From Muribaculaceae bacterium Isolate-110 (HZI) (lineage in GTDB: Bacteria; Bacteroidota; Bacteroidia; Bacteroidales; Muribaculaceae), in NCBI GenBank assembly GCA_003762875.1, contig RIBL01000025.1, positions 1 through 35,209 of the forward strand: a stretch of 35,209 nucleotides of DNA, written 5' to 3'. Made by a program: the position numbers and the translations under genes. The notes beneath the pieces are model-generated. The model was not told the origin of the DNA and did no database searches. It was given only the letters and a program-made list of their open reading frames with translations. Numbering within the stretch: position 1 is the first letter of the stretch; each line of letters opens with the position of its first letter. Of the stretch, positions 8,013 to 14,419 are shown in pieces.

Positions 8013-8137
8013 AGTATGACCACATTTTTGATATCCTTACCCATCGAAGGGATATTAACCGAAATGGTGTCAATCTGCTGGGCATGGAGTCCGAAGACTC
8101 CAATGCAGCAGATAATTAAAATGATCAGCTTTTTCAT
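8013..8137 (-). pseudogene. Secreted esterase (Esterase D-like alpha/beta hydrolase), N-terminal fragment only
   Basis: The ATG at 8135-8137 opens a signal peptide (MKKLIILIICCIGVFGLHAQ). It is followed by QIDTISVNIPSMGKDIKNVVIL, which resembles the start of Bacteroidetes periplasmic esterase-family (PF00756) hydrolases, where the next residues normally lead to YPVLYLLHGYGG. Here the similarity stops at about residue 42, at base 8013-8016, exactly where the helix-turn-helix reading frame begins. The frame then runs on without meaning to a stop at 7970-7972. The gene begins 6 bp after the alcohol dehydrogenase stop, so it was probably the last gene of that operon. Identification rests on a short stretch. 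Confidence 0.5.
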
Positions 8138-8143
8138 TGCTCA

Positions 8144-9325
8144 TCAACGGTATGACTCTGCGAATATGTCTATAATGTCTTGGTCAGACATCTGTACGCG
8201 GTCGCTTGTGAACATGATGCCCATTACCTCGCGGGTGTTGTGCATGAATGTCTCGAACTCCGACGGCTCTATTCCGTAGTCCGACATTTTCAGGTCGGCT
8301 ACACCGCAGGCTTCCTGCAATGCCACAAGCGCATCGATGAAGTCTTCAGGCTTGTCTGCGTCATGTTTCCCAAGAAGCCGGGCAAGCTCAATGAAGCGGT
8401 CGTCGCAACCGTGATTTCTTATGAAGTAGCTGAAATATGCCTTGCTTATCATTATCAGTCCCGCGCCATGAGGCAGATTGGGATGATATGCTGACAGTGC
8501 GTGTTCCAGACCATGCTCGCTGGTAAGCAGCGTAAGGCACATCACAGCACCTGAGAGGGTATTGGCAAAAGCCACACGGGTGCGTGCTTCAAGGTCATTG
8601 CCGTCTTTTACAGCACGCGGCAGATACTCTGCTATATTACGTATTGCCTCGCGAGCGTTCATGTCGCTGGCAAGATTGGCGGTGGAGGCGACAAAACCCT
8701 CTATGCTGTGGAAAAGCGCGTCGAAGCCCTGAAATGCGGTAAACATCGGAGGCACAGTCAGCATGAGTTCAGGGTCGACAACTGCGAGAACCGGGAACAA
8801 TGCTGGGTGCATTATAAATGCTTTCTCGTTGGTATCCTCTTTTGTGATTACTCCACAAGGATCGGTTTCCGAGCCTGTTCCGGCAGTTGTAGTGATTGCC
8901 AAAATCGGCAGCGGCTTGTTGTTGATTGGATTTCCTTTGCCCGAACCAATCGCTACATAATCCCACAACTCACCGGGATTTGTAGCAAGTAAGGCAATCG
9001 CTTTTGCACAGTCCATGACACTTCCGCCACCGAGTGCTACGATAAAGTCGGCTCCGGATTTCCGGGCGGCATCAGCTCCGGCTACTGCGTTGTCGACTGT
9101 CGGATTGGGCGCGATACCGTCAAATACGGCTGTTTCTACTCCCGCAGTGTGCAGCTGTTCTTCCGTGCGGACAAGGTAACCGTTGGCGCGTGTCGATTTG
9201 CCGTTTGAGATGACTATCAGAGCCTTTCTGCCCGGCATTGTCTGAGAGTGGAGATTGTCAAGCTGTCCTGCCCCGAAAAGAATATGGGTAGGAATGTACT
9301 GGTTGTAATCAAGAATCGTATTCAT
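8144..9325 (-). CDS. Iron-containing alcohol dehydrogenase
   Basis: A 393-residue group III (Fe-ADH) enzyme that interconverts alcohols and aldehydes or ketones with NAD(P)H in the cytoplasm. Visible are the nucleotide-binding motif ALGGGSVMDCAKAIA (about 96-110), TTAGTGSETDPCGVI (about 150-164), and metal-ligand regions FQGFDALFHSIEG (Asp, His, about 207-219) and HGLEHALSAYHPNLPHG (two His, about 277-293). Length is normal. It is the third enzyme of the minus-strand group with the acetyltransferase and the flavodoxin/aldo-keto reductase. A 36-codon frame lies in the 96-bp gap before it. The substrate cannot be read from sequence. Confidence 0.93.
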   Translation of the reverse strand: MNTILDYNQYIPTHILFGAGQLDNLHSQTMPGRKALIVISNGKSTRANGYLVRTEEQLHTAGVETAVFDGIAPNPTVDNAVAGADAARKSGADFIVALGGGSVMDCAKAIALLATNPGELWDYVAIGSGKGNPINNKPLPILAITTTAGTGSETDPCGVITKEDTNEKAFIMHPALFPVLAVVDPELMLTVPPMFTAFQGFDALFHSIEGFVASTANLASDMNAREAIRNIAEYLPRAVKDGNDLEARTRVAFANTLSGAVMCLTLLTSEHGLEHALSAYHPNLPHGAGLIMISKAYFSYFIRNHGCDDRFIELARLLGKHDADKPEDFIDALVALQEACGVADLKMSDYGIEPSEFETFMHNTREVMGIMFTSDRVQMSDQDIIDIFAESYR

Positions 9326-9419
9326 GTTTTATTTCATATAAAGATTGTCGAACATCGGTATTGCCTCTCTGATTTTCAAGATTGAGGACTATATCTTTTG
9401 TTTCCTCGAAGTATTTCAT
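9309..9419 (-). CDS. Possible 36-residue peptide between the reductase and dehydrogenase genes
   Basis: An ATG at 9417-9419, two bases after the stop of the flavodoxin/aldo-keto reductase gene, opens 36 codons (MKYFEETKDIVLN... ending HEYDS) and ends inside the alcohol dehydrogenase start. The peptide is charged and helical-looking, with no motif I recognise. Its position suggests translational coupling, but it could equally be the remnant of a lost gene or chance. Low confidence that it is expressed. Confidence 0.25.
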   Translation of the reverse strand: MKYFEETKDIVLNLENQRGNTDVRQSLYEIKHEYDS

Positions 9420-9421
9420 AA

Positions 9422-10888
9422 TCAATACCAGTCATGTTTCTCGTTACGGTTAAGTGCGGCAATCGCGGTCATCTCATCCTCAGTCAACTCGAAGTCAAAT
9501 ATTGAGATGTTTTCTTTCATGTGGTCGGGGTTGCTTGAGCCGGGAATGACTACAACACCACGCTGCAAGTCCCAGCGCAAAATGACCTGTGCGACAGACT
9601 TGCCGTGCCGCATGGCGATTTTGGTAAGCACCGAGTCGCTCAGCAATTCCTTCTGATGCCCTCTGCCCCCTAACGGATACCAAGCCTCGACCGCTATTCC
9701 GAGATTCTGGATATGGGGAACGACATCGGTGTCCTGATAATAGGGGTGAACCTCGTTCTGCACAAGCACAGGCTTTATATCTACCTGACGGATGAAATCG
9801 TCGATTTCCTTGATATAGTAGCATGACACGCCTATGGAGCGGATTTTTCCCTCCTTGACATATCGTTCCATCGCCTTGTAGGCTTTCACGTCGTCAGTGC
9901 CGGGATGATGCAGAAGCATCAGGTCAACGTAGCCGAGGTCGAGTTTGCGCAGGCACTCATCTACGGCGGCTTCCGGGTCGCCATACTGGTTGGGGTATAT
10001 TTTCGTAGCCACGAAGATTTCTTCCCGCGGCACACCAGATTCACGCACTCCGCGACCCACCTCGACCTCGTTGCCATACATGTGCGCGGTGTCAATCTTT
10101 CGGAAACCGAGAGAGATAGCCGACTTTACGGAGTTCACGCACACGTCGCCTGTAAGGCTGTATGTGCCGAGACCCACCACCGGCATATCATATCCGCTGC
10201 TGAGGCGGATTGTGGGTGCCTGACCGTTTTTGCCCTCTGAAAGAGGAAATTTCGAGTAATCCATATCTGTGTCAAATTTTATATCAAGTCCTGAAATCCA
10301 CTTTTCAAGCTCTGTTTTGGATATGTTTTCCGCAAAGCGTCGTCCTGGTATCCAGACAGCATCCGGAGCGAGAGAATGCAGATTGCGGTCGCTGCTTCCA
10401 AGACCGCTGGAGTGTGAAGTGCAGAACGGTACTATCGTTTTACCTTTGAAATCTCCGTTCTCAAGGAATGTGCTGATTATACGCGGTGCTTCTCCCCACC
10501 ATATCGGATAACCGATGAAAACCACATCGTATCGGTCAAGACCGTCAGGCATCCCTTTGATTGCCGGACGAGCCTTAGGATTGTTCTGCTCCCTGTTGGC
10601 ACGACAGTCGCTGTTATAGTCGAGGTCGGCGGCGGTATAAGGCACTTCCGCTTCTATTCTGAATGTGGATGCCCCGGTTATATCCGCTATACCCTCGGCA
10701 ATACCTTCTGTGGTGCCCGTACATGAGAAATATGCCATCAACACGCTGCCGTTGGTACCGGTTTCAAGGCCGGGAATCGGATCATGGGCCGGATTTTCAT
10801 TTACGGGGTCATCATCCGTTGTGGCGCATGATGCACACGCTGTCAGAGAAAACATGGACATTATCATTGAAAGAATTTTGATTTTCAT
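9422..10888 (-). CDS. Lipoprotein fusion: flavodoxin domain + aldo/keto reductase domain
   Basis: A 488-residue two-domain protein. The N-terminus is a signal with a lipobox-like end (SLTACASC), so it is probably a membrane-anchored lipoprotein. Residues about 48-200 form a flavodoxin: the FMN loop AYFSCTGTTEGIAEG, GYPIWWGEAPR and FCTSHSSGLGSS. Residues about 228-488 form an aldo/keto reductase: GLGTYSL, the catalytic residues in KIDTAHMYGNE (Asp, Tyr), VATKIYP (Lys) and LLHHPG (His), and an SNPDHMKENI-type cofactor loop near the end. An FMN electron carrier fused to an NADPH-type reductase outside the cytoplasm is unusual, because NADPH is not expected there. The gene lies 4 bp after the acetyltransferase gene, in the AraC-linked island. 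Confidence 0.88.
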   Translation of the reverse strand: MKIKILSMIMSMFSLTACASCATTDDDPVNENPAHDPIPGLETGTNGSVLMAYFSCTGTTEGIAEGIADITGASTFRIEAEVPYTAADLDYNSDCRANREQNNPKARPAIKGMPDGLDRYDVVFIGYPIWWGEAPRIISTFLENGDFKGKTIVPFCTSHSSGLGSSDRNLHSLAPDAVWIPGRRFAENISKTELEKWISGLDIKFDTDMDYSKFPLSEGKNGQAPTIRLSSGYDMPVVGLGTYSLTGDVCVNSVKSAISLGFRKIDTAHMYGNEVEVGRGVRESGVPREEIFVATKIYPNQYGDPEAAVDECLRKLDLGYVDLMLLHHPGTDDVKAYKAMERYVKEGKIRSIGVSCYYIKEIDDFIRQVDIKPVLVQNEVHPYYQDTDVVPHIQNLGIAVEAWYPLGGRGHQKELLSDSVLTKIAMRHGKSVAQVILRWDLQRGVVVIPGSSNPDHMKENISIFDFELTEDEMTAIAALNRNEKHDWY

Positions 10889-10892
10889 ATAT

Positions 10893-11453
10893 TCAAGTAT
10901 TTATATGTCGGATATACCTGGCAGGTATTCCTGCGACGATTGTATTATCGGCTACATCATTTTTTACTATCGCACCGGCGGCCACTATGGCATTTTCTCC
11001 TATGGTGACACCAGGCAGGATTATCGCTCCGGCTCCGATCCATGCGTTACGGCAAACCACAACCGGGGCTGTAATCAGTGAATGCCGTTTTTCAGGTTCT
11101 TCGGGATGTCCTTCGGTCGCGATTTTCACACCCGGGCCGACAAACACTCCGTCCTCCAGCGTTATTCCGCCCTGATCAAGAAAGGTACAGCCGAAGTTTA
11201 TAAAAACCTCTTTGCCTACATTTGTCATTTTGCCGAGAGCGGTATAGAACGGCGGGAACATTCTCACCGTGCTGTCAAGCCGCTGTCCCCAGATGCGTTC
11301 CAGAATGGCACGTATCTCATCGGGCGTATGGTAGCCTGTGTTCAACTCGGCAATACACCGACGGGTATTCTCAATCTCGTCACATAGAAGTTCGGGGGCA
11401 GTTTCGGATATGCGTTCGCCGTTTCTCATCCGTTTAATAATATTAGTTGACAT
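10893..11453 (-). CDS. Sugar O-acetyltransferase (maltose/galactoside acetyltransferase type)
   Basis: A 186-residue left-handed beta-helix (hexapeptide repeat) acetyltransferase of the Maa/LacA/NodL group, transferring acetyl from acetyl-CoA to a sugar hydroxyl. Features are the N-terminal maltose-acetyltransferase helix (MRNGERISETAPELLCDEI), PPFYTALGKMTNVGKEVFINFGCTFLD in the middle, the catalytic His in KIATEGHPEEPEKR (about 114), and IGAGAIILPGVTIGENAIVAAGAIVKNDV at the end. Length is typical. It is the first gene of the minus-strand operon with the flavodoxin/aldo-keto reductase 4 bp downstream, and its promoter faces the repeated putative AraC sites. Confidence 0.93.
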   Translation of the reverse strand: MSTNIIKRMRNGERISETAPELLCDEIENTRRCIAELNTGYHTPDEIRAILERIWGQRLDSTVRMFPPFYTALGKMTNVGKEVFINFGCTFLDQGGITLEDGVFVGPGVKIATEGHPEEPEKRHSLITAPVVVCRNAWIGAGAIILPGVTIGENAIVAAGAIVKNDVADNTIVAGIPARYIRHINT

Positions 11454-11484
11454 GTCGTTTCTTCATTGATATGTTTTCACAGTG

Positions 11485-11492
11485 CAAAATTA
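11485..11492 (-). promoter_or_regulatory. -7 box (TAATTTTG) for the acetyltransferase operon
   Basis: CAAAATTA on the plus strand reads TAATTTTG on the minus strand, 31 bases upstream of the acetyltransferase ATG. No good -33 was found, as might be expected of an activator-dependent promoter. The TGTACC repeats begin about 43 bp further upstream. Confidence 0.5.
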
Positions 11493-11534
11493 GCTTCAAA
11501 ACAAATGGCAGGAATAACCAATGTTACGCCTGAA

Positions 11535-11616
11535 TGTACCTCGATTACGGAATTACGCGTCTGCCTTAAACCTCTGATTCGCAAAATGTACCAATCTTAC
11601 GGAATTATGTACCCCG
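11535..11616. promoter_or_regulatory. Three direct repeats, probable AraC-family operator
   Basis: Three copies starting TGTACC lie in the divergent promoter region: 11535-11557, 11587-11609 and 11608-11616. Copies 1 and 2 share TGTACC, then after four variable bases TTACGGAATTA, then G two bases later. Copy 3 is shorter (TGTACC followed by CCGATTAC). The spacing is 52 bp and 21 bp, near five and two helical turns, as expected for same-face binding of an AraC-type regulator. Such a regulator is encoded at 12720. Confidence 0.55.
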
Positions 11617-11663
11617 ATTACATCTATGTGAGTTTTCCGCATTGCGCGACAACTGATTATGCT

Positions 11664-11671
11664 TATCTTTG
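11664..11671 (+). promoter_or_regulatory. Promoter for the Gfo/Idh/MocA-araC pair (TATCTTTG)
   Basis: TATCTTTG matches TAnnTTTG, with ATTG at 11641-11644 as a near -33 element (19-bp spacing). Transcription would begin near 11677, about 24 bp before the ATG at 11701. The third putative operator copy ends about 25 bp upstream of the -33 element. Confidence 0.6.
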
Positions 11672-11700
11672 CAATGTAATAACTATAATTGATTTGTGGC

Positions 11701-12699
11701 ATGAACAGGATTCGTCTTGGCATTATCAGAACTAATAAGATTTCCGAATGGTTAATCCGTGGAAGTCGGTTTGACAAACGCTGTACCATTTCCGCTGTAT
11801 GTTCAAGGAGTATGGAAAAAGCGAAAGAATTCGCCTACGAACATGATATCCCACATTGCTTTGATTCTGTTGAAAAAATGGCAATGAGTACGGATGTAGA
11901 TGCGGTGTACATCGCAACACCAAATTCGTTTCATGCCAGACATAGTATAATATGCATGAGATATGGCAAACATGTACTCTGCGAGAAACCTCTTGCATCC
12001 AATGCTAAAGAGGTGCGTAAGATGATTGACACATCAGAAAAATACGGAGTGGTTTTGATGGAGGCAATGAAGACAACTGTAACGCCAAACTTCAAAAACA
12101 TTATCAGCAATATCGGCGATATAGGTGTTATACGTCGCTATTTTTCCTCCTACTGCCAATATTCATCACGATATGATAATTTTAAGAAAGGGAGTGTGCA
12201 AAATGCGTTCAATCCTGAATTTTCAAATGGTGCAGTCATGGATATTGGGATATATACGATATATCCTATGGTCGTTCTGTTTGGAAAGCCGCTGGAGATA
12301 TCCGTCAGTGGGACAATGCTTTCCTCCGGCGTTGACGGTCAAGGTGCTGCCATATTCAGATATGAACAGATGGATGCTGCGGCAATTTATTCAAAAATTG
12401 CAAATTCGTATCTTCCATCGGAGATTCAGGGCGAAGATGCGACTATATCAATCAAGGATATACATAATATGAAGGAAATTGCAGTATCCTCAGGTAAAAA
12501 TACATTCGACACGACATGGAATCATAACGAATATATTGATGAATACTACTATGAGATTGCCGAATTCATTGACGTGATTTTATCTGGAAGCATTGAGTCG
12601 AAGATCAACAGCCATAGAAATTCGCTTATTACAATTGAAATTATCGATGAGATCCGGAAACAAATCAATCTTAAATTTCCTGCGGATTTCATAAGCTAA
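11701..12699 (+). CDS. Gfo/Idh/MocA-family oxidoreductase
   Basis: A 332-residue NAD(P)-dependent sugar or polyol dehydrogenase-like protein. ATG 11701 (MNRIRLGII) was preferred over the TTG at 11689. The Rossmann domain is followed by YIATPNSFHARH, the cofactor motif CEKPLASNA (about 94), and the C-terminal domain with FNPEFSNGAVMDIGIYTIYP. In the dinucleotide loop (LGIIRTNKISEWL), an Arg (AGA) sits where relatives usually have Gly (GGA would be one base away), which could weaken cofactor binding. The DNA is clearly more AT-rich than flanking genes, a sign of separate origin. It is 20 bp upstream of the AraC gene and presumably co-transcribed. Confidence 0.88.
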   Translation: MNRIRLGIIRTNKISEWLIRGSRFDKRCTISAVCSRSMEKAKEFAYEHDIPHCFDSVEKMAMSTDVDAVYIATPNSFHARHSIICMRYGKHVLCEKPLASNAKEVRKMIDTSEKYGVVLMEAMKTTVTPNFKNIISNIGDIGVIRRYFSSYCQYSSRYDNFKKGSVQNAFNPEFSNGAVMDIGIYTIYPMVVLFGKPLEISVSGTMLSSGVDGQGAAIFRYEQMDAAAIYSKIANSYLPSEIQGEDATISIKDIHNMKEIAVSSGKNTFDTTWNHNEYIDEYYYEIAEFIDVILSGSIESKINSHRNSLITIEIIDEIRKQINLKFPADFIS

Positions 12700-12719
12700 C
12701 GAATTTAACAAAACACCAT

Positions 12720-13616
12720 ATGGATATATACGAGGCAGACACTATTGAAAAATACAACCGCTATTTCGGTTTTGAGACGCGACACCCTCTTGTCGGCATT
12801 GTCTATTTTGATGATACCGTGGAGCAGCCGACACACTGCATGCACTTCGGGTTTTATTCGCTTTTTCTCAAAAAAACCACCGGGTGCAAGATAAACTATG
12901 GGAAGACGACATATGACTTCGACGACGAGACGGTTGTCAGTTTTGCCCCCGGCCAGACAGTAGGCATACACCGTTTTGAGGACGGTCCGGTTCCGGAAGC
13001 TGTCGGACTGCTGTTTCATCCTGATTTTCTTCTGCGGACTCCTTTAGGCCAGAAAATCAAGCAATACACATTCTTCTCCTACGCCTCAAACGAAGCATTG
13101 CATCTATCGACGGAAGAACGCCTGATCTTGCAGGACTATATGGACAAGATAGCACGTGAACTGCAACATCCGATCGACAAGTTTTCCAAATCACTTATCA
13201 TATCCAACATCGAGGTTATGCTCAATTACTGCATGCGCTTCTATGAACGTCAGTTTGTGACTCGCGAAGAACTTAACCATAACGCCCTCGGCAAATTCGA
13301 GCAGCTGATTGACGAATATCTTGACAGTGGACGTGGTGTAACCGACGGAATACCCACAGTAAAGTATTTCGCCGACAAGATATGCCTTTCATCCAACTAT
13401 TTCGGCGACCTTGTAAAGCAGGAAACTGGCAAGACCGCACAGGAATACATACAGCTAAAAATGATAAACTTCGCTAAAAATTCGTTGTTGAATCCGTCTC
13501 TTAGTACCAAACAGATTGCCGAACTGCTCGGTTTTCAGCATTCACAGCACTTCATCCGCTTCTTCAAAAAACAAACTGGAAGCACTCCAAGAGAATACCG
13601 GTTGCAACTTAATTAA
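12720..13616 (+). CDS. AraC-family transcriptional regulator
   Basis: A 298-residue regulator. Residues 1-170 form a ligand-sensing region with strands around FYSLFLKKTTGCKINYGKTTYDFDDETVVSFAPGQ, the cupin-like pattern of AraC N-terminal domains. The C-terminal ~100 residues hold two helix-turn-helices: TVKYFADKICLSSNYFGDLVKQETGKTAQEY and LSTKQIAELLGFQHSQHFIRFFKKQTGSTPREYR, the AraC/XylS signature. Regulators of this type are common beside aldo/keto reductase, flavodoxin and alcohol dehydrogenase genes. It likely binds the TGTACC repeats upstream of the pair and controls both divergent transcripts. The ligand is unknown. Confidence 0.92.
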   Translation: MDIYEADTIEKYNRYFGFETRHPLVGIVYFDDTVEQPTHCMHFGFYSLFLKKTTGCKINYGKTTYDFDDETVVSFAPGQTVGIHRFEDGPVPEAVGLLFHPDFLLRTPLGQKIKQYTFFSYASNEALHLSTEERLILQDYMDKIARELQHPIDKFSKSLIISNIEVMLNYCMRFYERQFVTREELNHNALGKFEQLIDEYLDSGRGVTDGIPTVKYFADKICLSSNYFGDLVKQETGKTAQEYIQLKMINFAKNSLLNPSLSTKQIAELLGFQHSQHFIRFFKKQTGSTPREYRLQLN

Positions 13617-13632
13617 TCAAAATAAAGTATTG

Positions 13633-13669
13633 CTTAAACCATAAATCGGCAACTGATCTATGGTTTAAG
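13633..13669. terminator. Hairpin after the AraC gene
   Basis: CTTAAACCATA (13633-13643) and TATGGTTTAAG (13659-13669) are perfect 11-bp inverted arms around a 15-base loop, 16 bp after the araC stop. No strong T-run follows on either side, so it is a weak terminator. The integrase remnant ends with TAG inside this structure (13658-13660), so it may also mark an element boundary. Confidence 0.45.
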
Positions 13670-14279
13670 TATCCCTATGACAGAGTTCTCGACGGGTCTC
13701 TCCGGGCGACGTGGCTTGCGTGTGGTTTCAACAACATCAGAGGCGGTCTTGTATATTGAGAGATATTTGTCATATATTTTCGGCTCATTAATTACAAATT
13801 ACTTGAACCGCTCTATCTCGGCGTAATCAATGTCGTTGAGAATAAGCGTGAACTTTGTCCGAGTCGTTTTCTGTCCATACAGTTCAAAGCGACGCAACAG
13901 TCGGGCAAGCACCCTGTAGTGGCCTGACAATGGTGCGCCATCAAAATGCTTGTCGAGAAATTCATTAAACACATCGAAAAACGACATCTTTTGCGGCGCG
14001 GCTTCAAACGGTTCCGGGGGGTGATGACGCAATATTACATCCTCGAAGGATTCTTTGGAGAGTGATTTTTGAGGCGTGTTGACGCAGATCGAAATCAATA
14101 GGCTCGCTCTCCAAAGAGCCGAGATTGTCATTTATTATTTGCAACTTTGCCAATGTATTTCGGTCTGCGCGTGGCATTATGATTTTACCGTCACGAAAGC
14201 GAGTATCCTCAACAAAATTACAAAATCCACGGCGTATATGCAAAACAATCTCAATCCCGGCCACTCGGTCGCTCATCCG
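13658..14279 (-). pseudogene. Decayed tyrosine recombinase/integrase (N-terminal part only)
   Basis: Three stretches read in order as the arm-binding and core-binding (SAM-like) domains of a Bacteroidetes integrase: RDGKIIMPRADRNTLAKLQI and NLGSLESE (14279 to about 14070); SLSKESFEDVI, FFDVFNEFLDKHF and RVLARLLRRFELYGQKTT (to 13799); and EPKIYDKYLSIYKTASD with RKPRRPERPVENS (to 13658). The first join needs removal of one A from an A5 run at 14066-14070 (minus strand) and then reads ASKSLSKES. The second is an in-frame TAA at 13799-13801. The catalytic R...HxxR...Y domain is absent. The gene is clearly inactive and marks an old element next to the AraC island. Confidence 0.7.
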
Positions 14280-14344
14280 GCAGCATCGGCAAAAATGGTA
14301 TTTATTTATGTAAAATGTGTAGATGAAAATTTGCGGGAATTTAT

Positions 14345-14352
14345 TAACTTTG
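14345..14352 (+). promoter_or_regulatory. -7 box (TAACTTTG) for the Fe-S/aldo-keto reductase operon
   Basis: TAACTTTG lies 68 bp upstream of the ATG of the polyferredoxin gene. No good -33 element is seen at the usual distance. It is the only clear TAnnTTTG match before a five-gene operon whose genes are 5-16 bp apart or overlap. Confidence 0.55.
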
Positions 14353-14419
14353 CACAATCAAGACCAATCCATACATCCGCCGCCTCCGGGTAGATGACCG
14401 CAACATCAGTGATTTTGTT

